NCBI GenBank assembly: GCA_045133795.1
Contig: JBGUUT010000108.1
Span: forward strand, 1-64,000
Direction: 5' to 3'
Origin: RGIG8597 sp045133795
Lineage (GTDB): Bacteria > Spirochaetota > GWE2-31-10
Length of the DNA: 64,000 nt
This document shows positions 16,538 through 24,861 of the stretch, piece after piece. The notes under the pieces are model-generated. The model worked only from the letters and a program-made list of their open reading frames with translations, did not search any database and was not told the origin of the DNA. Position numbers and translations under genes: made by a program. Each line of letters starts with the position of its first letter. Within the stretch, counting starts at the first letter, position 1.

Positions 16538-16640
16538 ATATAAAAAAGCGTCTGAGGGGGCGGGCCATTCCCCATAAAGACGGTAGCATAAAGCCCTTAA
16601 TCTCTCGGCTGCCCTTTCCGATGTTCCAGACGCTAATTAA
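16538..16640 (-). ncRNA. Unclassified structured RNA with its own terminator
   Basis: In flanks that are extremely AT-rich, about 86 bases are clearly GC-rich. On the minus strand GCGTCTG pairs with CAGACGC at the ends, and TTTTTTAT follows directly, so the molecule ends as a rho-independent terminator. Inside, TCGG/CCGA can form a hairpin whose loop GGGC can pair with a later GCCC as a pseudoknot, and GGGG/CCCC can pair near the 3' end. A TATGAT/TATAAT-like -10 lies just upstream. It does not match the SRP, 6S, tmRNA, RNase P or common riboswitch patterns I know. Confidence 0.55.
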
Positions 16641-16702
16641 ATATTATCATATAATAATGGAAGAAAAGATAATTTTTTTTTCTGTTATTTAAGGAAAGAT
16701 AG

Positions 16703-16767
16703 TTTTTAACATTTTATTTTATCTTATTAACAACTTATCATTGTTGTTAAATTCCTTCTTTTATTCT
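16703..16767. repeat. Direct repeat copy 2 with short dnaA-tail remnant
   Basis: The AT-rich part matches copy 1 (16209-16248). It ends in CCTTCTTTTATTCT (16754-16767), identical to the last coding bases of dnaA (18385-18398). On the minus strand this reads RIKEGI-stop, against RIKEGG-stop in dnaA. Confidence 0.75.
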
Positions 16768-16854
16768 ACCAATGCTATATGCTTGTGTATAGAAGGCAAT
16801 AATAATTGGCGTTCTCGAATTAATTAGTAGAAGATAATTCTATAAAACCAGTTA

Positions 16855-17472
16855 TTAATTAACAACAAGTGCAGAGAAGGTGTCTACGATTTTTTTTACA
16901 AAATTAGAAACATTACTGTCTGTGAAAGTCCCCAAGTCCTGTGGTTCAGGAACATTATCAATTCGCTTCACAGTTGCCTGTGGATGATTTTTATTATAAG
17001 CGTCGATAATCGAATTAAAACCACGAAGTAGAAAAACATAAGCATAATACGCATCGTTAAGATGTTTTACGAGTTTTTCAAAGTTTGGGTTTGTAACTTC
17101 ATTTGCTTTAGTCGTAACCGTATCATAAGAGTTTTTCGCATTTTGAAATTTATTTTCAATAGCTACTGAAAGTCCCAAATCCTTAAAATCGTTTGAGGTT
17201 TTATACTTATTGTAAAATCCAACAAGTAAGCTTGAAGTCCGCTTAAACTCTTCGAAGAAAGACTCATAGGAATCTTTTATACTTTTCTTGTCAGTTTCGA
17301 TGTCTTTCTCTGATTCGGTTAATGGGGCTAAAAGATAATTACTTAGCAAGTTAACAAAAGAAAAATCCAACGCAAAAAAGCTATTCTTTAAGTCCGCTAT
17401 GTCCTTTTGTAGGTCGGTTTTTATCTCGTCTTCAAAGAATTTGTTAAGTGCAAAAATTTTTTCAAAATCCAT
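16855..17472 (-). CDS. Unknown helical protein in the dnaA-dnaN islet
   Basis: No family is recognised. The 205-residue product has no signal peptide or membrane segment and looks almost wholly helical, with many Lys, Asp, Glu, Phe and Asn residues. The start is well supported by AGAGGAAATCATT before the ATG. It lies between dnaN and dnaA, downstream of another unknown gene and upstream of a dnaA-tail remnant, so it may have been brought in with that insertion. A soluble cytoplasmic protein is likely; no function can be assigned. Confidence 0.75.
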   Translation of the reverse strand: MDFEKIFALNKFFEDEIKTDLQKDIADLKNSFFALDFSFVNLLSNYLLAPLTESEKDIETDKKSIKDSYESFFEEFKRTSSLLVGFYNKYKTSNDFKDLGLSVAIENKFQNAKNSYDTVTTKANEVTNPNFEKLVKHLNDAYYAYVFLLRGFNSIIDAYNKNHPQATVKRIDNVPEPQDLGTFTDSNVSNFVKKIVDTFSALVVN

Positions 17473-17705
17473 AATGATTTCCTCTTTTTCTAATTTAAAT
17501 ATTATAATCTTCCAATATTTACCCCTGTTATTTTAATGGTACCAGAATGCGTTGTTGCAACAATTTGTCAAAGGCGTTACCTTCTAGGTTATTCTGTCTG
17601 AAGTAACATAAAATTATATAACTTTGGAAAAACTCAGGCAATATATGGATTGTTTCTGCTAATTGTACGTTTCTAAATAGCCATGTAGTACTTTTATTTT
17701 TTTGT

Positions 17706-18314
17706 TTATGACAAAGTAAGTGAATCTACTCCGGGAATAATATATTGTAAGCAATCTTTGCCTGAATCGGGGGCTTTATATGCCTTAAAACTACCACCAT
17801 TTTTTTGGGCAATTTTTTTATAAGCTTTGTTAGCAGGATTTTCTTCTAAAGAGTCCCATTTTATACAAGTGTATTTTTGTTTTAATTCAGGAATAAGGTT
17901 AGCTAAATCACATGCAAGTGTAGTGTAAGGGTGGTCAATGTCAAAAGAAAACATTTTTATACCAATTATTTCAGTTCCTGAACAAATAATGGCTACGAAT
18001 CCTTTTAAGTTTTTTGTTTCTGTGTCTATATTGAAAAATGACTTTATTGTTCCACCTATAGACTTTATGGATAAAGAAATTAAATCGTACAAAGTAACAT
18101 GCTCATCTTCTGGCTCAATGCTTGAAATAAGGTATTTGTATTTTGTATCCATCAATTCTTTAGCTGGTGTTTTTAAGATATTTTCTACTGCCGGATTCTT
18201 TTTAAGATAATCATCTAGTACTTTGATTTCTGCTCTTTCTAGCACTTCTGTAATTCGATGACTTTTTCCAAGATAAGCAAAGAATTGTTCTACTATTTTT
18301 TCTTCTTTGGTCAC
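17706..18314 (-). CDS. Possible GNAT-like protein in the dnaA-dnaN islet
   Basis: The 202-residue product begins at GTG, 8 bases after a strong GGAGGAG. Residues 1-75 look helical. From about 100 the pattern GFVAIICSGTEIIGIKMFSF, a helix, then IKWDSLEENPANKAYKKIAQ resembles the core strands and the N-x-x-A-x-x-Y helix of GNAT acetyltransferases, but a clear Q/RxxGxG/A acetyl-CoA loop is not seen. I therefore call it only GNAT-like. It follows dnaA by 63 bases and precedes the helical unknown protein by 233 bases that show nothing but a TTGTTGCAACAA palindrome. Confidence 0.7.
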   Translation of the reverse strand: MTKEEKIVEQFFAYLGKSHRITEVLERAEIKVLDDYLKKNPAVENILKTPAKELMDTKYKYLISSIEPEDEHVTLYDLISLSIKSIGGTIKSFFNIDTETKNLKGFVAIICSGTEIIGIKMFSFDIDHPYTTLACDLANLIPELKQKYTCIKWDSLEENPANKAYKKIAQKNGGSFKAYKAPDSGKDCLQYIIPGVDSLTLS

Positions 18315-18377
18315 TTTTAATCTCCTCCCAAAAAAAAAGAAAAGACATTTTTTACAGAAAGCACTAAAAACAATTGA

Positions 18378-19841
18378 CTAACCACCTTCTTTTATTCTGT
18401 TTTCAATATTAATAACTTCAGATTTTAATTTTTTATCATCATTCATACATTTTTTTATTTTGTTTGCAGCATGAATGATGGTTGCATGTTCTTTATTGAA
18501 ATATTTTCCAATTTGATTTGTTGATAATCGAGTGTATTGTGTGCTCAAATACATAGCTATTTGTCTTGCGATAGCAATTGATTGTGTGCGTTTTTTACCT
18601 CGTATGTCTAAAACGGTTAAATCATAGTAATTCGCAACTATTTCCATTATCTTATCAATAGATATATTTCCTACTGATTTAACAGCAGTTATTTTATCTT
18701 TTAAACATTTATTGATAACATCAATTGTTATTTCTTTTATATTCATAATACTTGTATAAGCCAATAAATCCCTGAAAGCACCTTTTATTTCTCTTATGTT
18801 ACCGGAAATATTTGTACAAATATATTCTATATTTTGAAGATTTAAGTTCATGTTATTTTGTTGAGCTAAATCTTTTAATATAGCCATCTTTAATTCATAA
18901 TCAGGTTGTTTTAATTCTACGGTTGTCCCCATACTGAAACGACTTTTAATTCTTTTTTCAACATCTTTAACTTTAGATATAGGTTGATCGCAAGTTATAA
19001 CGATTTGTGTTTTTCTGTCATAAAGTTCGTTAAACGTATTAAAAAGCTCGTTTAAACAAGCACCTTTTCCGGATAAAACTTGAAAATCATCAAGAAGTAA
19101 AATATCTAGTTTGCGGTATTTTTCTCTGAATATTTTAGGTTTATCAGAGTCTTTATGTCTGATTGAATCTAAAAACTCATTTAAAAAATTTTCAGATGTA
19201 ACATATGTAATTTTCTTTTGATTGAATAATCTTTCCGCACGTTGTTTTATTGCTTTTATAAGATGAGTTTTTCCGGTTCCGCTTTCGCCCCATAGAAAAA
19301 GAGGATTTCTTTTAGGATTACCGGGTTCTTCGGCTATTGTCTGAGCTAGTCTGAAAGCGTATTCGTTTGTATCATCTGTTAAAAACGAATCAAACGTACA
19401 TTCTTCATCATTATCTGAAAAAACTCTGTCTGTTTGTTCTTCTTCAACAGGAAGAATTTCTTCTGCTTTTATATCAATAATCGGTTCTATTTTCTGAGGT
19501 TCTTCGACTAATTGTGTTTTAGGCGGAATTACAATTTTTTCTTCAATGATTTCTTTTTGTTTTGGCTGCTCTTTTTTTTCTATTTGAACTGCATCACATC
19601 CTGAATCAACGATAATATTGATGTTTATTTTCTGGTTCCAACATTTTAAGAGTATATTTTCAAATGTTTTTTTGTAGTTTGAAAGAATAAAATCTTTTAA
19701 GAAATCGTTAGGAGTGACCAAGGTTAAGCTTTTGTCACCTTCTGAAAAAGAATAATATTGCAATTGTGTTAAAAACATACTTGGAACATCTTGTTCCGAT
19801 ATAAAATTTTGAATTCCTGTCCAGAAAATTGAATAATCCAT
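18378..19841 (-). CDS. dnaA: Chromosomal replication initiator DnaA
   Basis: DnaA opens the origin and recruits the helicase. The 487-residue protein has N-terminal domain I (1-75), a Glu/Pro/Lys-rich linker (about 85-145), Walker A GESGTGKT (185-192), Walker B LDILLLDDFQVL, and C-terminal domain IV with RGKKRTQSIAIARQIAMYLS and the DNA-binding KEHATIIHAANKI. AGGA precedes the ATG. The last 11 codons also occur as displaced copies near dnaN. The upstream gap on the right carries repeated DnaA-box-like sequences. Confidence 0.97.
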   Translation of the reverse strand: MDYSIFWTGIQNFISEQDVPSMFLTQLQYYSFSEGDKSLTLVTPNDFLKDFILSNYKKTFENILLKCWNQKININIIVDSGCDAVQIEKKEQPKQKEIIEEKIVIPPKTQLVEEPQKIEPIIDIKAEEILPVEEEQTDRVFSDNDEECTFDSFLTDDTNEYAFRLAQTIAEEPGNPKRNPLFLWGESGTGKTHLIKAIKQRAERLFNQKKITYVTSENFLNEFLDSIRHKDSDKPKIFREKYRKLDILLLDDFQVLSGKGACLNELFNTFNELYDRKTQIVITCDQPISKVKDVEKRIKSRFSMGTTVELKQPDYELKMAILKDLAQQNNMNLNLQNIEYICTNISGNIREIKGAFRDLLAYTSIMNIKEITIDVINKCLKDKITAVKSVGNISIDKIMEIVANYYDLTVLDIRGKKRTQSIAIARQIAMYLSTQYTRLSTNQIGKYFNKEHATIIHAANKIKKCMNDDKKLKSEVINIENRIKEGG

Positions 19842-20152
19842 GTCACATATCCTATGTATAAAAAAAGTAATAAAAAAATAAAATTGAATTCAATTTTTAG
19901 TATACTGGTGCCGAAAATCGAATCTTTTTTTGTATCGGTACTTAAAACAGTTTATTAACAAGTTTTTTGAAAAAAAATATTTCTACGATTTATTAACAAG
20001 AGTACGTTTGAATTACTTGTTAATACTTGTAACTTGTTTAATAAACATTAATTAGAAGAAAAAAGGTAATGTTTTTTTATAATGTTATTAACATAGATAT
20101 AGTTAAAAAATGAGTTAAATTAACAAGTTATTAACAACTTTAGGAGTTTAAT
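19842..20152. other. oriC: Probable oriC between dnaA and pgeF
   Basis: This 311-base divergent gap is extremely AT-rich and carries four copies of TTATTAACA in the same orientation (19952-19960, 19990-19998, 20085-20093, 20128-20136) and one inverted near-copy (20018-20026). They resemble the DnaA box TTATCCACA with two changes. Genes diverge from this gap on both sides over more than 11 kb. A TATACT -10-like element at about 19900 on the minus strand could serve dnaA. The origin call is inferred from context. Confidence 0.65.
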
Positions 20153-20929
20153 GTGATTATTAAAGATAGTTATTTACAACCTTTTTGGAGTGAGAAATTC
20201 GCAGATTATATATGTTGTGGTTTTACTTTAGCACAAATGGGAAACATGGCATTGACAAGAGAAAGTTTGAACGGAAAGACTACAAGTTTCAATAAAGAGC
20301 AGATATTGAAAGAGGTAAAAGCTGATGATTTTTCTCTCTTTTCTCCGCTTCAAACGCATTCTAATGAGTTTATAGAGGTTTTACCGCATATAAAAGATTG
20401 TGGAAGATATGGAAAAGAAGATGCAATTGAAGGTGATGCAGCAATAACTGAAAACACTAAAATGATGTTGTTAACGACATGGGCGGATTGTATTCCGGTT
20501 ATATTATATTCTCCGGAAAATAATATAGTTGCGACAATTCACTCAGGATGGAAAGGAACTTATAAACAGATTGTGAACAATGTACTGTCATATTTTCACA
20601 AGAAACAAACAAATTTTGAACAACTATATGCAGCAGTTGGACCGGGTATAAAAAAGTGTTGTTATCAAGTAAGTGATGATTTTTTAGATTATTTTCCTTT
20701 ATATAAAGATAAGCTTTTTCAATATAAAAATGAAAAATTGTATTTTGATTTGTCATATTGTGTTTATTTACAGCTAATAGAATGTGGAATAAAACAAGAA
20801 AATATTGATTACAGTGAATATTGTACTTGTTGCAATGAATCTCCTTTATTTTCTTCATTTAGAAGAGAAAAAGATTTATTTCAAGGACAGGCTGCGTTTA
20901 TAGGAATGAGAAAGAAATATGGAGAATAA
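20153..20929 (+). CDS. pgeF: Purine nucleoside phosphorylase-like YfiH/PgeF (laccase domain)
   Basis: A multicopper-oxidase-like fold protein; PgeF in E. coli corrects peptidoglycan-precursor misincorporation and relatives act on purine nucleosides. The metal-site residues are visible: H69 in LQTHSNE, C113 in WADCIPV and H130 in ATIHSGWKGT. C-terminal CTCCNESPLFSSFRRE is also typical. Length 258. It starts at GTG after TTTAGGAG; the overlapping ATG is out of frame. It overlaps the next gene by 11 bases and is the first gene rightward of the probable origin. Confidence 0.9.
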   Translation: MIIKDSYLQPFWSEKFADYICCGFTLAQMGNMALTRESLNGKTTSFNKEQILKEVKADDFSLFSPLQTHSNEFIEVLPHIKDCGRYGKEDAIEGDAAITENTKMMLLTTWADCIPVILYSPENNIVATIHSGWKGTYKQIVNNVLSYFHKKQTNFEQLYAAVGPGIKKCCYQVSDDFLDYFPLYKDKLFQYKNEKLYFDLSYCVYLQLIECGIKQENIDYSEYCTCCNESPLFSSFRREKDLFQGQAAFIGMRKKYGE

Positions 20930-21575
20930 TTTATTTTATGAAATCGTAGATAATAATGAAGATTTTATAGTTATTAACAAGTTTCCTGATGTAAGTTTCC
21001 ATTCTGAGAATAATGAAGTTGGATTGTTTGCTAAGTTAAAAGAAGATTTAAATATTCCGCTGTTTTCGGTACATAGGCTTGATAAAATAACATCAGGCTT
21101 GATATTGATAGCTAAAAGTTCCGAATCGGCAGCAGAATTGTCTGATTTATTTTCATCAAGACAAATAGAAAAATATTATGTCGCCGTATCGGATAAAAAG
21201 CCTAAGAAAAAGCAAGGTATTATTTCCGGTGATATGAAGAAAGCAAGAAGAGGTCAATGGAAATTATGCAGAACTTATGAAAATCCGGCAATAACCCGCT
21301 TTTCTTCCTTAAAACACGAAGATAAATATTTATTTTTATTAAAACCGCAAACAGGAAAAACGCATCAAATAAGAGTTGCGATGAAATCAATTTGTGCTCC
21401 TATAGTAGGAGATGTTTTATATGGCGGCACAGTGTCGGATAGAGGGTATTTGCATTCGATAAAATTAAGTTTTTCTCATAAAGGAAAGAAATACGAGTAT
21501 ATTAATTTTCCTAATGTAGGTAAGCTTTTTAAGGTTGAAGAAGTAGAAAGATTGATGTCAGAAATTATTTTGTAA
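20919..21575 (+). CDS. RluA-family pseudouridine synthase
   Basis: An RNA pseudouridine synthase of the RluA/RsuA superfamily. The catalytic motif is HRLDKITSGLIL with D55 as the expected nucleophile, and the C-terminal part has KTHQIRVAM. The length of 218 is short and there is no S4 domain, so it resembles RluA/TruC-type single-domain enzymes. The exact target (23S rRNA or tRNA) cannot be told. It is translationally coupled to pgeF by an 11-base overlap. Confidence 0.88.
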   Translation: MENNLFYEIVDNNEDFIVINKFPDVSFHSENNEVGLFAKLKEDLNIPLFSVHRLDKITSGLILIAKSSESAAELSDLFSSRQIEKYYVAVSDKKPKKKQGIISGDMKKARRGQWKLCRTYENPAITRFSSLKHEDKYLFLLKPQTGKTHQIRVAMKSICAPIVGDVLYGGTVSDRGYLHSIKLSFSHKGKKYEYINFPNVGKLFKVEEVERLMSEIIL

Positions 21576-21635
21576 TATACGAGTTATTTTAAAAAAAAAG
21601 AAAGATATTGATTTTTGAAAATTTTCTCGTATAGT
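21576..21635 (+). promoter_or_regulatory. V-ATPase operon promoter within an inverted repeat
   Basis: TTGATT (21608-21613) and TATAGT (21630-21635) with a 16-base spacer form a good promoter 33 bases before the subunit E start. TATACGAG (21576-21583) and CTCGTATA (21626-21633) are perfect inverted copies 42 bases apart, and the second overlaps the -10. This could be an operator pair. Confidence 0.55.
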
Positions 21636-21668
21636 GTAGAACAATATTTTTAAAAAAGGGGTTGGTTG

Positions 21669-22277
21669 ATGGAATCTAAATTGCAAGAACTGACACAAAA
21701 GATTTATCAAGACGGAATTGAAAAAGCTAATAATGAAGCAAAAGCGTTACTTGATAGTGCAAAAAAAGAAGCTGAGCAAATTTTAGCAGAAGCAAAAAAA
21801 GAAGCTGAAACTTTAAAGGCAAATGCAAAGAAAGATGCAGAATTGTTGGAACAAAAGACAAATGCAGAAATAAAAGTTGCAGGCGAACAAGCCATGTCTT
21901 TATTAAAACAAGAAATTACAGCTATTTTATCAAAAAATACTATTTCAGCAGGAGTATCTGAAGCTGTAAACGGTAAAGAATTAATAGCAGATGTAGTAAA
22001 AGTTGTTGCTGCTAAAATGGGTTCAGAAGAAATGGATTTGAATGTTATTCTTCCTGAAAAATCAAAAGCTGATTTTGAAGCTTTCTTAAAGAAAGAAATG
22101 ACTGCATTCTTGAATAAAGGAATGGAGTTGAAATTTGAAGAAAGAATGGCTGGCGGATTTAAAATTACACCGAAAGACGGTTCATATGTATTGTCTTTTA
22201 CTGAAGATGATTTTGTGAATTTCTTTCAGTCATTTTTAAGACCGAAAGCAAAGAAAATTCTCTTCCCGGGAGCATAA
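21669..22277 (+). CDS. ntpE: V-type ATPase subunit E
   Basis: The peripheral stalk subunit of a V/A-type ATPase. The first 75 residues are an Ala/Lys/Glu-rich coiled coil, as expected for the stalk, followed by a globular C-terminal domain. Start at ATG 21669, 7 bases after GGGG; a TTG directly before it is in frame but poorer. It is the first gene of a seven-gene operon E-DUF2764-A-B-D-I-K. The partner stalk subunit (G/H) is not found next to it. Confidence 0.9.
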   Translation: MESKLQELTQKIYQDGIEKANNEAKALLDSAKKEAEQILAEAKKEAETLKANAKKDAELLEQKTNAEIKVAGEQAMSLLKQEITAILSKNTISAGVSEAVNGKELIADVVKVVAAKMGSEEMDLNVILPEKSKADFEAFLKKEMTAFLNKGMELKFEERMAGGFKITPKDGSYVLSFTEDDFVNFFQSFLRPKAKKILFPGA

Positions 22278-22279
22278 CA

Positions 22280-23107
22280 GTGAAAGAATATTTTTATCTG
22301 ATATCAAGCCTTCCAGATTTGGAGCTTGATTCACAGAAAAAACTTCCTTCATTGACCGAGTTTCTTGATTTTTGTGAAAGTCAGTTATCGGAAAAGGAAT
22401 TTAAGGAATTAAAAAAGGTATTTATTTTTAATGATATTTTAAATGCCGTAAAAAATAGTTCCGGTAATTCTACCCCTTATCTTTATCCTGCATTTTATAC
22501 AAAAGAAGAGTTTGATGAAAATCTAAAAGATCCGGATGATTTTTTCCCTTTTCTATCGACTTATTTTAATAATAAAAAATCAGGTAAAAGAAATTTTCCT
22601 GATTTACAGGAAACAGATGAGGTTTTTGCCCTTTTCTTCGAAAATCTTGAATCATTAAGTAAAAATCGCTTTATAACAGATTATTTTCGTTTTGAACTGG
22701 ATTTAAGAAATACGTTAACTTTTTTGAATATGAAAAAAAGTAATATGGATTTTAAAGATTTTCTGGTTCCTTTCGGAGATTCTTATGAACGATTGTCTAA
22801 GACAATGAATGTAGAAAATTCATTGCCGGATATAGAAGTGATTGTAGAATCGGTAAATGAAGGTGATATTATTGCGACAGAATTAACAGTGGATAATATT
22901 CGCTGGAAATGGCTGGATAATGAAGTGGGAAATGACTATTTCTCATTAAAATTTATAATAGCATATGCAGTCAAACTTACATCAGTAGAAAGATGGCGTA
23001 AATTAACAGATATTTCCGGAAAAAATATGCTTGATAAACTGATTGATAAAATCAAGACAAGTATTGTTTTTTCGGATGAGTTTTTAAAATCTGGAGGTAA
23101 AAAATAA
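22280..23107 (+). CDS. DUF2764 protein of V-ATPase operons
   Basis: A 275-residue cytoplasmic protein, GTG start, between subunits E and A and overlapping A by one base (TAATG). Treponema and Chlamydia V-ATPase operons carry a DUF2764 gene at this place. N-terminal YFYLISSLPDLELDSQKKLP fits that family. The content is strongly helical. Because the operon has no subunit C, it may stand in for C (the rotor-to-membrane spacer), but this is inference from position and helical content. Confidence 0.8.
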   Translation: MKEYFYLISSLPDLELDSQKKLPSLTEFLDFCESQLSEKEFKELKKVFIFNDILNAVKNSSGNSTPYLYPAFYTKEEFDENLKDPDDFFPFLSTYFNNKKSGKRNFPDLQETDEVFALFFENLESLSKNRFITDYFRFELDLRNTLTFLNMKKSNMDFKDFLVPFGDSYERLSKTMNVENSLPDIEVIVESVNEGDIIATELTVDNIRWKWLDNEVGNDYFSLKFIIAYAVKLTSVERWRKLTDISGKNMLDKLIDKIKTSIVFSDEFLKSGGKK

Positions 23108-24861
23108 TGACTAAAGGTAAAGTAACGGGAGTCGTTGGTAACCTGGTTACTGTAGAAGTAAACGGACCTGTAGGACAAAATGAAATTTGTTACATCCTGC
23201 TAGGTGAAACTAAATTAATGGCAGAAGTTATTAAAATTATTGGAAATATTGCTTATGCTCAGGTATACGAAAGTACTCGTGGATTAAAGGTTGGTACTGA
23301 AGTAGAATTTACTGGTCATATGCTGGAAGTAGAACTAGGACCGGGTTTGCTTTCAAAAAACTTTGATGGTTTGGAAAGTGATTTGGATAAAAAAGAAGGT
23401 GTATTCTTGAAAAGAGGAGAATATACCGATCCTTTGGATAAGGATAAAAAATTTGCGTTTACACCGATTGCAAAAGTTGGTGATACTGTAAAAGCTTCAG
23501 ATTGGCTTGGTAGTGTAAAAGAAGGTTGGGTTGACCATAAAATTATGGTTCCTTTTAAATTGGAAGGAAAATATACGGTTAAATCTCTTGTAGCAGCCGG
23601 AGAGTATGGTATTTATGATACTATCGCTGTTCTTGCAGATGAAAAAGGTAATGAAGAAAAAGTTACTATGACTCAAAAATGGCCGGTAAAAAAAGCTATC
23701 AGAAATTACAAAGAAAAACCACGTCCGTCAAAAATAATGGAAACAGGTGTTCGTGTAATTGATATTTTTAACCCAATGGCTGAAGGTGGAACAGGTTTTA
23801 TTCCGGGACCGTTCGGTTGTGGTAAAACAGTTTTGCAGCATGCAATTTCAAAAAATGCCGAAGCTGATATAATTATTTTTGCTGCTTGTGGAGAGCGTGC
23901 GAATGAGGTTGTAGAAATCTTTACAGAGTTCCCAGAGTTGGTTGACCCTAGAACTGGCAGAAAATTGATGGAAAGAACATTGATAATTTGTAATACATCA
24001 AACATGCCGGTTGCAGCTCGTGAAGCTTCTGTTTATACGGCAATGACAATCGGTGAATATTACCGCCAGATGGGATTGAAAGTTTTATTACTTGCCGATT
24101 CAACATCTCGTTGGGCACAGGCATTGCGTGAAATGTCTAACCGTTTGGAAGAGTTGCCGGGACAGGATGCGTTCCCTATGGACTTAACAGCGATTATTTC
24201 GTCTTTCTATTCTCGTGCCGGAATGGTTTACTTGAATAACGGAAATACGGGTTCTGTAACTTTTATCGGAACTGTATCTCCTGCCGGTGGTAACTTAAAA
24301 GAACCGGTAACAGAATCTACAAAAAAAGCAGCACGTTGTTTCTATGCGTTACAACAGGCACGTGCGGATTCTAAACGTTATCCGGCCGTAGACCCTATTG
24401 ATTCATATTCAAAATATTTGGAATATCCTGAAATGCAAGAGTATTTTAAATCAAACATTTCTGAAAACTGGGTAGACTTAGTTTTGGATGCAAAGAACTG
24501 GGTATTAAGAGGAAAAGAAACAAAAGATCAGATTGATATCTTAGGTGATGACGGAGTTCCTGTTGATTATCATATTGTTTTCTGGAAAGCAGAGTTAATT
24601 GACTTTATTTTAATGCAACAAGATGCTTTTGATTCTATTGATTCTATTACACCGTTGAAGCGTCAAAAATATATGCTTGAATTAGTAATGGACGTATGTA
24701 GTTCAGATTTCAAATTTGAAGCATTTGAGGAAGTTGCCCCTTATTTTAAAGAGTTGATAAATACTTTCAAACAAATGAACTATTCAGAATTCCCTTCTGA
24801 TAACTTTGATAAATACGAAAAACAGATTAGAGAATTTGTAGATAGTAGGAGGGCAAAATAA
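23107..24861 (+). CDS. ntpA: V-type ATPase catalytic subunit A
   Basis: The ATP-hydrolysing or synthesising subunit. The Walker A is GPFGCGKT (234-241). The extra non-homologous region of about 80 residues typical of V/A-type A subunits is present around 110-200, and the conserved TGVRVIDIFNPMAEGGTG precedes the P-loop. GERANEV and DSTSRWAQALRE are also seen. Length 584 is normal. It overlaps both neighbours by one base (TAATG), so translation is coupled. Confidence 0.97.
   Translation: MTKGKVTGVVGNLVTVEVNGPVGQNEICYILLGETKLMAEVIKIIGNIAYAQVYESTRGLKVGTEVEFTGHMLEVELGPGLLSKNFDGLESDLDKKEGVFLKRGEYTDPLDKDKKFAFTPIAKVGDTVKASDWLGSVKEGWVDHKIMVPFKLEGKYTVKSLVAAGEYGIYDTIAVLADEKGNEEKVTMTQKWPVKKAIRNYKEKPRPSKIMETGVRVIDIFNPMAEGGTGFIPGPFGCGKTVLQHAISKNAEADIIIFAACGERANEVVEIFTEFPELVDPRTGRKLMERTLIICNTSNMPVAAREASVYTAMTIGEYYRQMGLKVLLLADSTSRWAQALREMSNRLEELPGQDAFPMDLTAIISSFYSRAGMVYLNNGNTGSVTFIGTVSPAGGNLKEPVTESTKKAARCFYALQQARADSKRYPAVDPIDSYSKYLEYPEMQEYFKSNISENWVDLVLDAKNWVLRGKETKDQIDILGDDGVPVDYHIVFWKAELIDFILMQQDAFDSIDSITPLKRQKYMLELVMDVCSSDFKFEAFEEVAPYFKELINTFKQMNYSEFPSDNFDKYEKQIREFVDSRRAK

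Larger units (their letters stand above)
16029..16854. other. Non-coding interval between dnaN and the islet genes
   Basis: This 826-base stretch has no convincing gene. It holds two direct repeats (16209-16301 and 16703-16767), each ending in a copy of the dnaA 3' end, and a GC-rich structured RNA candidate at 16538-16640. Several TTATTAAC-type sequences that resemble those upstream of dnaA occur, for example 16724-16732. The dnaN promoter presumably lies within the first 150 bases upstream of dnaN but no single strong match stands out. Confidence 0.7.

Noticed and set aside
16538..16640. SRP RNA or tmRNA identity for this RNA
   Set aside because: A CGGAAAGGG segment recalls SRP, but the bases around GGAA cannot pair. 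A proper SRP RNA is present at 1342-1458. No tmRNA tag or tRNA-like end is seen.
17473..17705. Small gene or attachment site between the two islet genes
   Set aside because: Only a TTGTTGCAACAA palindrome is visible; there is no convincing frame or repeat.
23706..24005. 99-aa minus-strand frame inside ntpA
   Set aside because: It is antisense to the P-loop region of subunit A; its residues mirror that conserved sequence.
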